DNA of 12,920 bases from an uncultured Flammeovirgaceae bacterium (GTDB lineage: Bacteria; Bacteroidota; Bacteroidia; Cytophagales; Cyclobacteriaceae). This document shows, piece after piece, positions 1-7,629 of this stretch (within the stretch, counting starts at the first letter, position 1; every line of letters starts with the position of its first letter). The stretch is taken from assembly GCA_946480685.1 (NCBI GenBank), contig CAMLLI010000027.1:1-12920 (forward strand), read 5' to 3'. The position numbers and the translations under genes are program-made. The notes beneath the pieces were generated by a model. That model made no database searches, was not told the origin of the DNA, and saw only the letters and a program-made list of their open reading frames with translations.

Positions 1-122
1 TCATACAGTGTATCTGTCAGCCCATGATGGGTTAATGTTACAGCGGTCGGTAAGGAACATGCAGTATACACACGAAGTTTACCTTTACACGTAACATGGC
101 ACGGACAACAGAACCCAAAAAT

Positions 123-1199
123 ATGGATTCAAAGAACAACTATAAAGTTATCGGACTGATGTCGGGCACTTCGCTGGACGGACTCGATATTGCGTATTGT
201 AAATTCAGCAAAACAGAAAAGGGCTGGCAGTATGTTATTGACAAGGCAACAACGCTGAAGTATCCGGCAGCATGGATCACTAAACTTTCTTCCGCACAAA
301 ATCTGTCAGCAGAAGAGGTGATTTCGCTGGATGTCGCATACGGAAAATTTTTAGGCAAGGCATGTGCTGATTTTATAGGCAAGCATAAGCTGAAGGTTGA
401 TTTCATTGCATCACACGGTCATACTATATTTCATCAGCCTGCACGTGGTTTTACATTTCAGCTGGGAAATGGGCAGGCCTTGCACGCTGCGTGTGGCCTC
501 CCCGTGGTATATGATTTCAGAAGCCTGGATGTATTGTTAGGAGGAGAAGGTGCACCGCTCGTACCGGCTGGCGATAAATTTCTTTTCAGTGAGTATGATG
601 TTTGTCTCAACCTCGGGGGCATCGCCAATCTCTCGATGGATATTAAAGGGAAGCGCATTGCGTATGATGTATGCTTTATGAATATGGGACTGAACTACCT
701 TGCTGCCAAAGCCGGTAAAAGTTTTGACGCACAAGGTGCGATGGCAAGTGATGGAACAGTACACACTCCGTTGTGGAAGGCACTGGCGAAAATATATAGT
801 GGTCTTCGCAAAAAAAGACCATCCCTTGGCAGAGAGATATTTGAAAAACAGATCAAGCCTTTGCTGGACGATGAGTCCATCTCATTAGCTGACAGACTTC
901 GGACCTTCACAGAATCAGCAGCGGCTGAAATTGCAAGTGTTATTATGAGTAGTAAGGAAGCTGCAAAAGTGTTGTGTACGGGTGGAGGTGCTTTTAATTC
1001 GTTTTTTGTTTTACGCTTGCTGGAATTGTGTGGTGATCATGCAACGCTCATCATTCCTGAAGAAGATGAGGTGAAGTTTAAAGAGGCACTGGTGTTTGCA
1101 TTTTTAGGAGTGCTTCGTCTGCGAAACGAAGTAAATTGTTTAGGCAGCGTTACGCATGCATCGCGTAATAGTTCTTCCGGCCTGACCGTTGGCTTTTAA
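123..1199 (+). CDS. anmK: Anhydro-N-acetylmuramic acid kinase
   Basis: Cytoplasmic sugar kinase that phosphorylates and hydrolyses 1,6-anhydro-MurNAc to MurNAc-6-phosphate in murein recycling. Seen (358 aa, numbered from the ATG at 123): the ATP-binding loop GLMSGTSLDG at 11-20, SHGHTIFHQP at 97-106, DFRSLDVLLGGEGAPLVPAGD around 131-151, LNLGGIAN at 162-169, an Asp at 182 in the position of the family's catalytic Asp, CTGGGAFN at 285-292 and a C-terminal KEALVFAFLG. Length is normal for the family. An in-frame ATG at 96 adds nine polar residues; I prefer 123 because family members start a few residues before the GLMSGTS loop. The stretch after Asp182 reads VCFMN, where many homologues have a Pro/Gly-containing turn. 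The dehydrogenase gene follows on the same strand after 60 bp. Identification is firm; the start is less certain. Confidence 0.95.
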   Translation: MDSKNNYKVIGLMSGTSLDGLDIAYCKFSKTEKGWQYVIDKATTLKYPAAWITKLSSAQNLSAEEVISLDVAYGKFLGKACADFIGKHKLKVDFIASHGHTIFHQPARGFTFQLGNGQALHAACGLPVVYDFRSLDVLLGGEGAPLVPAGDKFLFSEYDVCLNLGGIANLSMDIKGKRIAYDVCFMNMGLNYLAAKAGKSFDAQGAMASDGTVHTPLWKALAKIYSGLRKKRPSLGREIFEKQIKPLLDDESISLADRLRTFTESAAAEIASVIMSSKEAAKVLCTGGGAFNSFFVLRLLELCGDHATLIIPEEDEVKFKEALVFAFLGVLRLRNEVNCLGSVTHASRNSSSGLTVGF

Positions 1200-1259
1200 T
1201 GCTTTTCATGATTATTCTTGCGACTCGAAATATATACCTGTAACTCAACCTATATTTTA

Positions 1260-2486
1260 ATGAAAGACCTGCTGAACAAGTTCGAGAACAAGCGACCGGA
1301 AATTGTATTTGAATGGAAAGACAGTGAGACAGAAGCAGAAGGTTGGGTAGTGATCAACTCGTTGCGTGGAGGTGCGGCCGGTGGCGGAACGCGCATGCGC
1401 AAAGGTCTTGATAAACGTGAAGTAGAATCGTTGGCTAAAACCATGGAAGTTAAATTTACCGTGTCAGGTCCACCGATCGGAGGAGCCAAGTCAGGTATAA
1501 ATTTCGATCCGGCAGATCCGCGTAAGCAAGGTGTATTGCAGCGCTGGTATGCTGCTGTCATGCCACTGCTGAAGTATTATTATGGCACCGGTGGCGATTT
1601 GAATGTCGATGAAATTCACGAAGTAATTCCGGTAACTGAAGATGTAGGTATATGGCATCCGCAGGAAGGTGTATTTACCGGGCACTATAAACCTACCGAG
1701 GCACAAAAGGTAAATCGTATAGGGCAGCTGCGACAAGGTGTGGTGAAGGTGATAGAAGATGAACAATACTCACCATCGCTTAAAAAGAAATATACCGTTG
1801 CCGATATGTGTACAGGCTACGGTGTAGCGCAGGCAGTAAACCATTACTATGAACTTTGGGGCGGTGCTATACAAGGCAAGCGCGCGGTAGTGCAGGGCTG
1901 GGGAAATGTAGGCGCTGCCGCAGGATTTTATTTAGCACAACTGGGTGTGAAGATCGTTGGTGTAATCAGTCACGAAGGTGGTGTTATAAATCAATCAGGT
2001 TTTACACAGGAGGAGATACAGCAGTTGGTTGTGAATCGCCAGGGGAACAAACTTATATCGCCTGATATACTTCCGTTTGATATTGTTAATCAGAAAATAT
2101 GGGACCTCGATTTCGAGATATTTATACCGGCTGCCGCATCACGATTGATTACGAAAGAGCAGGTTGACAGAATGTCTTCATCGCTGGAAGTAATTTCATG
2201 CGGAGCCAATGTTCCGTTTGCCGATCCTGAGATTTTCTTTGGAGCCACCGGCCTCTATGCCGATCAGAAATTTTCAGTGATCCCTGATTTTATAGCGAAC
2301 TGCGGCATGGCACGTGTATTTGCATTCTTTATGGAAAGCGAAGTGAAGATGGAGGATGCTGCTATATTTAGTGATATAGCACAAACCATTCGCGCAGCAC
2401 TTGAAAAAACGCACAGCGTTAACAAGCAGAAAACCGGTATAGCGCAGGCTTCATTCGAAACAGCACTGCGACAACTTGTTAAATAA
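1260..2486 (+). CDS. Glu/Leu/Phe/Val dehydrogenase family protein
   Basis: NAD(P)-dependent oxidative deaminase of the glutamate/leucine dehydrogenase superfamily, 408 aa, cytoplasmic. Seen: the N-terminal dimerisation/substrate domain with a glycine-rich GGAAGGGTRM at 37-46 and GGAKSG at 74-79, whose Lys77 corresponds to the family's substrate/catalytic lysine. GGDLNVDE at 111-118 is in the region that normally carries the catalytic Asp. The Rossmann domain has VVQGWGNVG at 210-218. An in-frame TTG at 1218 would add 14 residues across the intergenic region; the ATG at 1260 gives a normal N-terminus. TATTCTTG at 1213-1220 is a one-mismatch -7 element and might drive the gene separately from anmK. 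The substrate cannot be assigned: the substrate-pocket motifs match neither typical GDH nor typical LeuDH. The gene ends facing the CorC-type gene, 27 bp away, with no hairpin visible between them. Confidence 0.9.
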   Translation: MKDLLNKFENKRPEIVFEWKDSETEAEGWVVINSLRGGAAGGGTRMRKGLDKREVESLAKTMEVKFTVSGPPIGGAKSGINFDPADPRKQGVLQRWYAAVMPLLKYYYGTGGDLNVDEIHEVIPVTEDVGIWHPQEGVFTGHYKPTEAQKVNRIGQLRQGVVKVIEDEQYSPSLKKKYTVADMCTGYGVAQAVNHYYELWGGAIQGKRAVVQGWGNVGAAAGFYLAQLGVKIVGVISHEGGVINQSGFTQEEIQQLVVNRQGNKLISPDILPFDIVNQKIWDLDFEIFIPAAASRLITKEQVDRMSSSLEVISCGANVPFADPEIFFGATGLYADQKFSVIPDFIANCGMARVFAFFMESEVKMEDAAIFSDIAQTIRAALEKTHSVNKQKTGIAQASFETALRQLVK

Positions 2487-2513
2487 TCGAATAAGAGAAG
2501 GAAAAGAGAGTGG

Positions 2514-3821
2514 CTAATCTATAGCGGTGTTATCTTCCTCGGGTAACAGCTTCAGATCAACCAACTCCGGCAAGGTTTGATTCATCTTGATGATGCGGAT
2601 CGCATACCCTCCCAGGTTGAATTCAGCACCTTCGCGCATATCCAGTGGGTTGTGTGATAGCAGTAAGCCCGCGAGTGTATCGTAATCTTCTGATTGCGGG
2701 AAAGGTTTATCCAGCATCTTATTTATATCATGGATGGAAGATGTGGCAATAACATGATACGTGTCGCCTGCCTCCGTTACGATTTGCGCTTCATGATCGT
2801 GCTCATCCTGGATCTCACCAACAAGTTCTTCGAGTATATCTTCCAGGGTAACAATACCAATCGTTCCGCCATACTCGCTGATGACAATCGCCATCTGTAC
2901 TTTCTTCTTCTGGAAATCGCGAAGCAAGTGGTCGATCGGTTTATTCTCCGTTACAAAATAAGGCTGCGATACAATTTCGGTCAGCGTCTTGTTAGTCTTA
3001 TTGATGTAGTGATGAACTATATCTTTCGAGTGAACAACGCCTTTTATCTCGTCCAGGTTGTTGTCGTATACCGGGTAACGTGAATATCCTTCTTTCATCA
3101 CCAGTTGAATGGCATTGTCTAAAGAAGCGGAAGCGCTTATACCTGATATTTTTATGCGTGGCACCATCACCTGTTTCACGATGCGGTCATCAAAATCAAA
3201 TACATTTTGAATCAGTTCGCGTTCGTTACTTTCTATCGCTCCGCCTTCTTCACTTTCGGCAATGATCAGCTTTAATTCTTCTTCCGAATGAATCTCTTCA
3301 TGTTCGCCTACCGGCTTGATACCGAATAATCGCAGAATGAAATTAGCGAAGCCATTAAGCAATGATATAAACGGTTTGAACACAAAATGGAATATCTGTA
3401 AAGGAACAGAAACCGTAAGTGTTGTAGGTGTCGGGTAGCGTATAGCCAGCGACTTGGGCGCGAGTTCACCAAATACGATGTGTAGAATAGTAAGCGTAAC
3501 AAAGGCAACGGGTACGGCTATGTTGTGAGCCATAGCTTCTGTTATAGTAAGGCCAAGGCCGCTGATGACGCTGAGTATAATTTTGGAAACAACATCTTCA
3601 CCAACCCAACCTAGGCCAAGACTGGCCAGCGTTATACCAAGCTGTGTAGCTGCCAGAAATCCATCCAGATTATCGATGATAGTTTGTGCGGCTTTCTTAC
3701 GGGCGTTACCTGCCTGAAGGGCAATTTGAGACGACCGGACTTTTACAATAGCAAATTCTGCTGCTACGAAAAAGCCATTCAGAAACACCAAAAACAGAGT
3801 TAGAAAAATATCGAAGACCAT
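2514..3821 (-). CDS. CNNM/CBS/CorC-domain membrane protein (hemolysin-like, TlyC family)
   Basis: Inner-membrane protein of the CNNM/CorC family, 435 aa. Members are linked to Mg2+/Co2+ export; the old 'hemolysin' label is not supported by mechanism. Domains seen in order: DUF21/CNNM transmembrane domain about 3-165, with hydrophobic segments at about 3-22, 58-75, 80-92, 101-120 and 133-165 and the conserved GELAPKSLAIRYP at 118-130. An acidic linker follows at 172-205. A CBS pair spans about 215-335 (VMVPR at 218-222, SRYPVYD at 247-253, ISEYGGTIGIVTLEDILEEL about 314-333). The C-terminal CorC/HlyC domain is about 350-425. It is complete, with the ATG at 3821 directly before the first membrane segment. 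An exact TAnnTTTG element lies 24 bp upstream. The lysC terminator separates it from lysC, so it is probably monocistronic. Confidence 0.93.
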   Translation of the reverse strand: MVFDIFLTLFLVFLNGFFVAAEFAIVKVRSSQIALQAGNARKKAAQTIIDNLDGFLAATQLGITLASLGLGWVGEDVVSKIILSVISGLGLTITEAMAHNIAVPVAFVTLTILHIVFGELAPKSLAIRYPTPTTLTVSVPLQIFHFVFKPFISLLNGFANFILRLFGIKPVGEHEEIHSEEELKLIIAESEEGGAIESNERELIQNVFDFDDRIVKQVMVPRIKISGISASASLDNAIQLVMKEGYSRYPVYDNNLDEIKGVVHSKDIVHHYINKTNKTLTEIVSQPYFVTENKPIDHLLRDFQKKKVQMAIVISEYGGTIGIVTLEDILEELVGEIQDEHDHEAQIVTEAGDTYHVIATSSIHDINKMLDKPFPQSEDYDTLAGLLLSHNPLDMREGAEFNLGGYAIRIIKMNQTLPELVDLKLLPEEDNTAID

Positions 3822-3844
3822 TTACCGCAATGCTGCTAAAAACT

Positions 3845-3852
3845 CAAAGTTA
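3845..3852 (-). promoter_or_regulatory. Candidate -7 promoter element of the CNNM/CorC gene
   Basis: Read on the minus strand this is TAACTTTG, an exact match to the Bacteroidota -7 consensus TAnnTTTG. It would start transcription near 3838 and give a leader of about 17 nt. A good -33 TTTG is not visible at the usual distance. Confidence 0.5.
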
Positions 3853-3959
3853 ACGGATTGCATTATTCCTATCAGAACTATTTTAAAAATTCTGTTTTTT
3901 GAGCGCTAAAGCGGTTTTTTGAGGTGTACAACGGAGCCTGGAATGGCTTAACAGCGATT

Positions 3960-4006
3960 TTTTAAAATAAACCCCGCTCTTTTTCGGGCTGAGAAAAGAG
4001 CGGGGT
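3960..4006 (-). terminator. Intrinsic terminator of lysC
   Basis: A perfect 13-bp inverted repeat (3971-3983 with 3994-4006; ACCCCGCTCTTTT on the + strand) encloses a 10-nt loop. On the minus strand it is followed by a T-rich tail (TTTATTTT). It begins about 10 nt after the lysC stop. There is no T-run on the plus side, so it acts for minus-strand transcripts. Confidence 0.88.
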
Positions 4007-4016
4007 CAGGATGAGT

Positions 4017-5339
4017 TTATTTCAAACCAAACAATCCTTCATTCAAAAGGTTGAGGGCTTTTTCTTTGTATTGTTTGTCAACCAGCACCGTTACGTTGTT
4101 TGGACTCCCGCCACTGCAGATCATGCGCAAAGGTATATCTGCCAGGGCATCAAAGATCTTATTCAGCATTCCTTTCTGCTCGGTGATCTTGTTACCTACA
4201 ATGCAAATAATGGTTTGATCTTTATCTACTTCTATCGAACCGAATTTCTTCAATTCATTTTCAATGGAAGCGAGGTGCGTGTTGGTATCGATGGTCAGTG
4301 ATACGGCAACTTCAGAAGTTGTTACCATATCGATAGACGTCTTGTGATTTTCGAATACTTCGAATACTCTGCGCAGGAAACCGTACGCCATCAGCATACG
4401 CGATGATTTGATATTGATAGCCGTGATGCCATCTTTTGCAGCAATAGCTTTGAACGAACCTTCTGTGCCTTTGCTGGTAATGATGGTGCCGAATGCTTTT
4501 TCATCCATCGTGTTTTTCAGTCGCACCGGTACATTATACTTCTGTGCAGGTACGATGGTGGAAGGGTGGAGGATCTTTGCTCCGAAGTAAGCAAGCTCAG
4601 AAGCTTCATCGAACGTAAGTTCTGAGATCGGTACAGTCTTCTTAACAATGCGCGGATCGTTGTTGTGCATGCCATCTATATCTGTCCAGATCTGGATCTC
4701 TTCTGCACGTATAGCAGAACCTACAAGCGAAGCAGTATAATCACTGCCACCGCGCTTCAGGTTATCGATCTCGTTACGATGGTTGCGGCAGATATAGCCT
4801 TGTGTGATGATGATCTCAACATTGCTCAGCGAACTCAGCAGAGGCTTGAGGCGCTCGGAAATTTTTTCGAGTTCAGGCTCTTCGTTCTCATCGATAGACA
4901 TGAAATATAGTGCAGGCAGCAAGCGTGCACTGATCTTGCGCTCTTGCAGGTGTTGATAGAATAATTCGGTTGAGAGCAATTCACCCTGCGCCAGTAATTC
5001 GCGATAGCTTTTGTTATCGAACTGGCCTGCTGCGAGCAGACGAATAAAAATAAAGAAGCGGCTTACAATTTCCTGTCCTATAGCCAGGAATCCTTCGCTG
5101 CTATATAGTTCTTTAATGAAAGCGAGGTAGTGCTTTTCAAGATCGCTGATAACTTCTTCCGCCTTTGCTTTTTGTCCTGCCAGTAAATGATCACCGATCG
5201 AAACCAGCGCGTTGGTTGTACCGGATAATGCAGACAGAACAACAATCTTCTTACCGGGAGTACTCGTTACGAGGTCGGCAATTTTTTTCATGCGTTCAGG
5301 CTTCCCTACCGAGGTGCCTCCGAATTTCATTATAAGCAT
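4017..5339 (-). CDS. lysC: Aspartate kinase, lysine-sensitive (AKIII) type
   Basis: Catalyses ATP-dependent phosphorylation of L-aspartate, the first step to lysine/diaminopimelate, threonine and methionine. 440 aa, monofunctional: no homoserine dehydrogenase domain is fused to it. Seen: KFGGTSVG at 5-12, TQGYICRN about 179-186, RGGSDYTA at 197-204, WTDIDG at 218-223 and ELAYFGAKILHP at 248-259. Two ACT domains follow, at about 300-370 and 376-440. The first contains SSRMLMAYGFLRRVFEVFE and SIDMVTTSEVAVSLTID. This resembles the lysine-binding ACT of E. coli LysC (recalled by motif, not aligned), so lysine feedback inhibition is inferred. Two ATGs (5339 and 5330) are possible; the second starts directly at MKFGGTSVG. 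It has its own TAnnTTTG promoter and strong terminator, so it is likely monocistronic. Confidence 0.95.
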   Translation of the reverse strand: MLIMKFGGTSVGKPERMKKIADLVTSTPGKKIVVLSALSGTTNALVSIGDHLLAGQKAKAEEVISDLEKHYLAFIKELYSSEGFLAIGQEIVSRFFIFIRLLAAGQFDNKSYRELLAQGELLSTELFYQHLQERKISARLLPALYFMSIDENEEPELEKISERLKPLLSSLSNVEIIITQGYICRNHRNEIDNLKRGGSDYTASLVGSAIRAEEIQIWTDIDGMHNNDPRIVKKTVPISELTFDEASELAYFGAKILHPSTIVPAQKYNVPVRLKNTMDEKAFGTIITSKGTEGSFKAIAAKDGITAINIKSSRMLMAYGFLRRVFEVFENHKTSIDMVTTSEVAVSLTIDTNTHLASIENELKKFGSIEVDKDQTIICIVGNKITEQKGMLNKIFDALADIPLRMICSGGSPNNVTVLVDKQYKEKALNLLNEGLFGLK

Positions 5340-5363
5340 AAGCGTGCGTTTTTATAAAGCGGG

Positions 5364-5371
5364 CAAATATA
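5364..5371 (-). promoter_or_regulatory. Candidate -7 promoter element of lysC
   Basis: The minus strand reads TATATTTG, an exact TAnnTTTG match. It predicts a start near 5357 and an 18-nt leader. Upstream sequence to about 5500 is AT-rich, with two TGCAAAC direct repeats 29 bp apart (5402-5408 and 5431-5437). No leader-peptide or riboswitch structure fits in the short leader. Confidence 0.55.
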
Positions 5372-5499
5372 TAAAGCGATTAAAAATAATTAGCGCACAA
5401 CTGCAAACAATTGCTTCTTTTTCAATGAATTGCAAACTAATGTTAGTGGAATTGCGAAGGATGCAAAGAATGGATGCAGATATAGGTATATATATGAAG

Positions 5500-5525
5500 A
5501 AAAACCCTCCGGGGATTCCGGAGGG
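5500..5525 (-). terminator. Intrinsic terminator of dnaK
   Basis: CCCTCCGG at 5505-5512 pairs perfectly with CCGGAGGG at 5518-5525 around a 5-nt loop. On the minus strand it is followed by TTTTT (5504-5500). It lies about 30 nt after the dnaK stop. Confidence 0.9.
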
Positions 5526-5555
5526 CTGTATTACTAGCTGCGAATGTTGAACAAC

Positions 5556-7484
5556 TTATTTCTTGTCGTTCACTTCTTCGTATTCTACATCGGATACATT
5601 GTTTCCAGAAGCGTTACCACCACCAGCATTTGAAGGTCCACCTTGAGCACCTGCGTCAGGGCCCGGAGCACCACCACCTGTTGCCTGGTACATTTCAGAA
5701 GCTGCTGCCTGCCATGCTGCATTGAGCGTGTTCATAGCGGCTTCTATACCGGCAAGGTCTTGTGCCTGGTGAGCTTTCTTCAGGTTCTCAAGGGCGCTGT
5801 TGATAGCTCCTTTGTTGCTTTCAGAAAGTTTATCACCGTATTCTTTCAGTTGCTTTTCAGTCTGGAAGATAAGCGAATCGGCCTGGTTAACTTTTTCAGC
5901 ACGTTCTTTCACTTTCTTATCAGCATCAGCATTTGCCTGAGCTTCTTCTTTCATCTTCTGGATCTCAGCATCAGTAAGTCCGGATGAAGCTTCGATACGG
6001 ATCTTCTGCTCTTTACCGGTTCCTTTATCTTTAGCAGATACGTGAAGTATACCGTTGGCATCAATATCGAATGTTACTTCGATCTGCGGTATACCGCGAG
6101 GTGCCGGAGGTATATCAGACAAGTGGAAGCGACCAATGGTTCTGTTGTCTTTCGCCATTGCGCGTTCACCTTGCAATACGTGAATCTCTACAGAAGGCTG
6201 ATTGTCTGCGGCCGTAGAGAATACTTCTGACTTCTTCGAAGGAATTGTTGTGTTCGCTTCGATCAGTTTAGTCATCACACCACCTAAGGTTTCAATACCT
6301 AATGAAAGCGGAGTAACATCCAACAGAAGTACATCTTTAACTTCTCCCGTCAACACACCACCTTGTATCGCTGCACCTACTGCAACAACTTCGTCCGGGT
6401 TAACACCTTTAGAAGGTTTCTTGCCGAAGAATTTTTCCACTTCTTCAACGATGCGTGGTATACGGGTTGAACCTCCTACAAGAATTACTTCATCAATTTG
6501 AGATACAGAAACACCTGCATCTTCTACCGCCTTGCGGCAAGGCTCCAATGTTCTGCGCACGAGGTCATCAACCAGTTGCTCGAACTTAGCGCGCGATAAT
6601 TTCTTAACAAGGTGTTTAGGTACACCATCAACAGAAGTTATATATGGTAAATTTACCTCTGTCTCCATGGAGCTTGACAATTCGATCTTCGCTTTTTCAG
6701 CAGCTTCCTTCAGACGTTGTAACGCCATTGGATCTTTGCGCAGATCTACACCTTCTTCTTTGTGGAACTCGTCTGCTAACCAGTTCATCACGCGCAAGTC
6801 AAAGTCATCACCACCCAGGTGTACATCACCGTTGGTAGATTTTACTTCGAATACGCCATCTCCTAATTCCAATACAGATATATCGAATGTACCACCACCC
6901 AAGTCGTACACTGCGATCTTCATATCATGATTCTTCTTATCAAGACCATACGCCAGCGCAGCAGCCGTAGGTTCGTTGATAATACGTTTTACATCGAGGC
7001 CTGCAATCTGTCCGGCTTCTTTCGTTGCCTGACGTTCCGCATCGTTAAAGTAAGCTGGTACAGTAATAACAGCTTCTGATACCGTTGTTCCAAGATAATC
7101 TTCTGCAGTGCTCTTCATTTTCTGAAGGATCATGGCAGAGATCTCTTGTGGAGTATATAAACGATCGCCAATGCGAACGCGCACCGTGTTGTTGTTACCC
7201 GATTCTACCTGGTATGATACCATTTTCTTTTCACCGGATACTTCATCAAACTTCTTACCCATGAAGCGTTTGATAGACTGCACGGTATTTTTTGGGTTGG
7301 TGATAGCCTGACGCTTCGCAGGATCTCCTACTTTGCGCTCACCCTTACCGTTGTCAAGAAAGCCAACGATGGAAGGCGTAGTTCTACGACCTTCGCTATT
7401 CGCAATTACCACAGGCTCGTTACCTTCCATTACAGCAACGCACGAGTTGGTGGTACCTAAGTCTATTCCAATAATTTTTCCCAT
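5556..7484 (-). CDS. dnaK: Molecular chaperone DnaK (Hsp70)
   Basis: Cytoplasmic ATP-dependent Hsp70 chaperone working with DnaJ and GrpE, neither of which is in the window. 642 aa, full length. Seen: phosphate-1 motif IDLGTTNSC at 7-15, [13 protein letters not shown] about 146-158, [13 protein letters not shown] at 168-180, phosphate-2 motif DLGGGTFD at 194-201, adenosine motif [10 protein letters not shown] at 336-345, and interdomain linker [15 protein letters not shown] about 384-398. The substrate-binding beta-domain and helical lid run to about 600. A Gly/Ala/Pro-rich tail ends in [10 protein letters not shown], close to the usual EEV(K/N)DKK end. The start is fixed by [10 protein letters not shown]. 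The 145-bp upstream gap has no exact TAnnTTTG element but holds a -24/-12-like element. A strong terminator follows the gene. No anomalies seen. Confidence 0.98.
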   Translation of the reverse strand: MGKIIGIDLGTTNSCVAVMEGNEPVVIANSEGRRTTPSIVGFLDNGKGERKVGDPAKRQAITNPKNTVQSIKRFMGKKFDEVSGEKKMVSYQVESGNNNTVRVRIGDRLYTPQEISAMILQKMKSTAEDYLGTTVSEAVITVPAYFNDAERQATKEAGQIAGLDVKRIINEPTAAALAYGLDKKNHDMKIAVYDLGGGTFDISVLELGDGVFEVKSTNGDVHLGGDDFDLRVMNWLADEFHKEEGVDLRKDPMALQRLKEAAEKAKIELSSSMETEVNLPYITSVDGVPKHLVKKLSRAKFEQLVDDLVRRTLEPCRKAVEDAGVSVSQIDEVILVGGSTRIPRIVEEVEKFFGKKPSKGVNPDEVVAVGAAIQGGVLTGEVKDVLLLDVTPLSLGIETLGGVMTKLIEANTTIPSKKSEVFSTAADNQPSVEIHVLQGERAMAKDNRTIGRFHLSDIPPAPRGIPQIEVTFDIDANGILHVSAKDKGTGKEQKIRIEASSGLTDAEIQKMKEEAQANADADKKVKERAEKVNQADSLIFQTEKQLKEYGDKLSESNKGAINSALENLKKAHQAQDLAGIEAAMNTLNAAWQAAASEMYQATGGGAPGPDAGAQGGPSNAGGGNASGNNVSDVEYEEVNDKK

Positions 7485-7535
7485 AATATTTTTTCGGTGT
7501 TTAGTTTCAGCTTTTTCTTCCCTTGCAGCCGTTTC

Positions 7536-7552
7536 TTCAAGGGTTATGCCAA
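7536..7552 (-). promoter_or_regulatory. Candidate sigma-54 type (-24/-12) promoter of dnaK
   Basis: The minus strand reads TTGGCATAACCCTTGAA. GG and the downstream G are spaced as in TGGCAC-N5-TTGCW: the -24 part matches well and the -12 part has GA where the consensus has GC. Predicted start is near 7526, giving a leader of about 42 nt. The only other candidate in the gap is a one-mismatch TATATTTT (minus strand) at 7607-7614. Confidence 0.4.
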
Positions 7553-7629
7553 TGACTTTTTAAGAAGAAAAATGTGACACATTGACATAAAATGCGTTGT
7601 GTTGCTGAAAATATAGGAGATGATAACGG

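Noticed and set aside
1..95. Partial gene at the left edge, either strand
   Set aside because: On the plus strand only a 31-codon frame ending at 94 is open; on the minus strand an ATG near 60 gives just 19 residues. Neither resembles a known protein. TACCTTTA at 80-87 is a one-mismatch -7 element for anmK, too weak to list.
1218..1259. TTG start for the dehydrogenase
   Set aside because: The extra 14 residues look non-conserved and cover the probable promoter; the ATG at 1260 is better.
3870..3923. Hairpin plus T-run (CAGAA...TTCTG then TTTTTT) and two GTTTTTTGAG repeats 20 bp apart
   Set aside because: The stem is weak, and it would terminate plus-strand transcripts although no plus-strand gene precedes it.
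4011..4301. Plus-strand open frame opposite lysC
   Set aside because: It is antisense to a firmly identified gene, has no recognisable domain and begins at the lysC terminator.
5402..5478. TGCAAAC and GGATGCA direct repeats upstream of lysC
   Set aside because: Short pairs with uneven spacing in AT-rich sequence; chance is sufficient.
6202..6930. Plus-strand open frames opposite dnaK
   Set aside because: Low-complexity Ser/Thr/Pro-rich antisense translations of a conserved gene; typical shadow frames.
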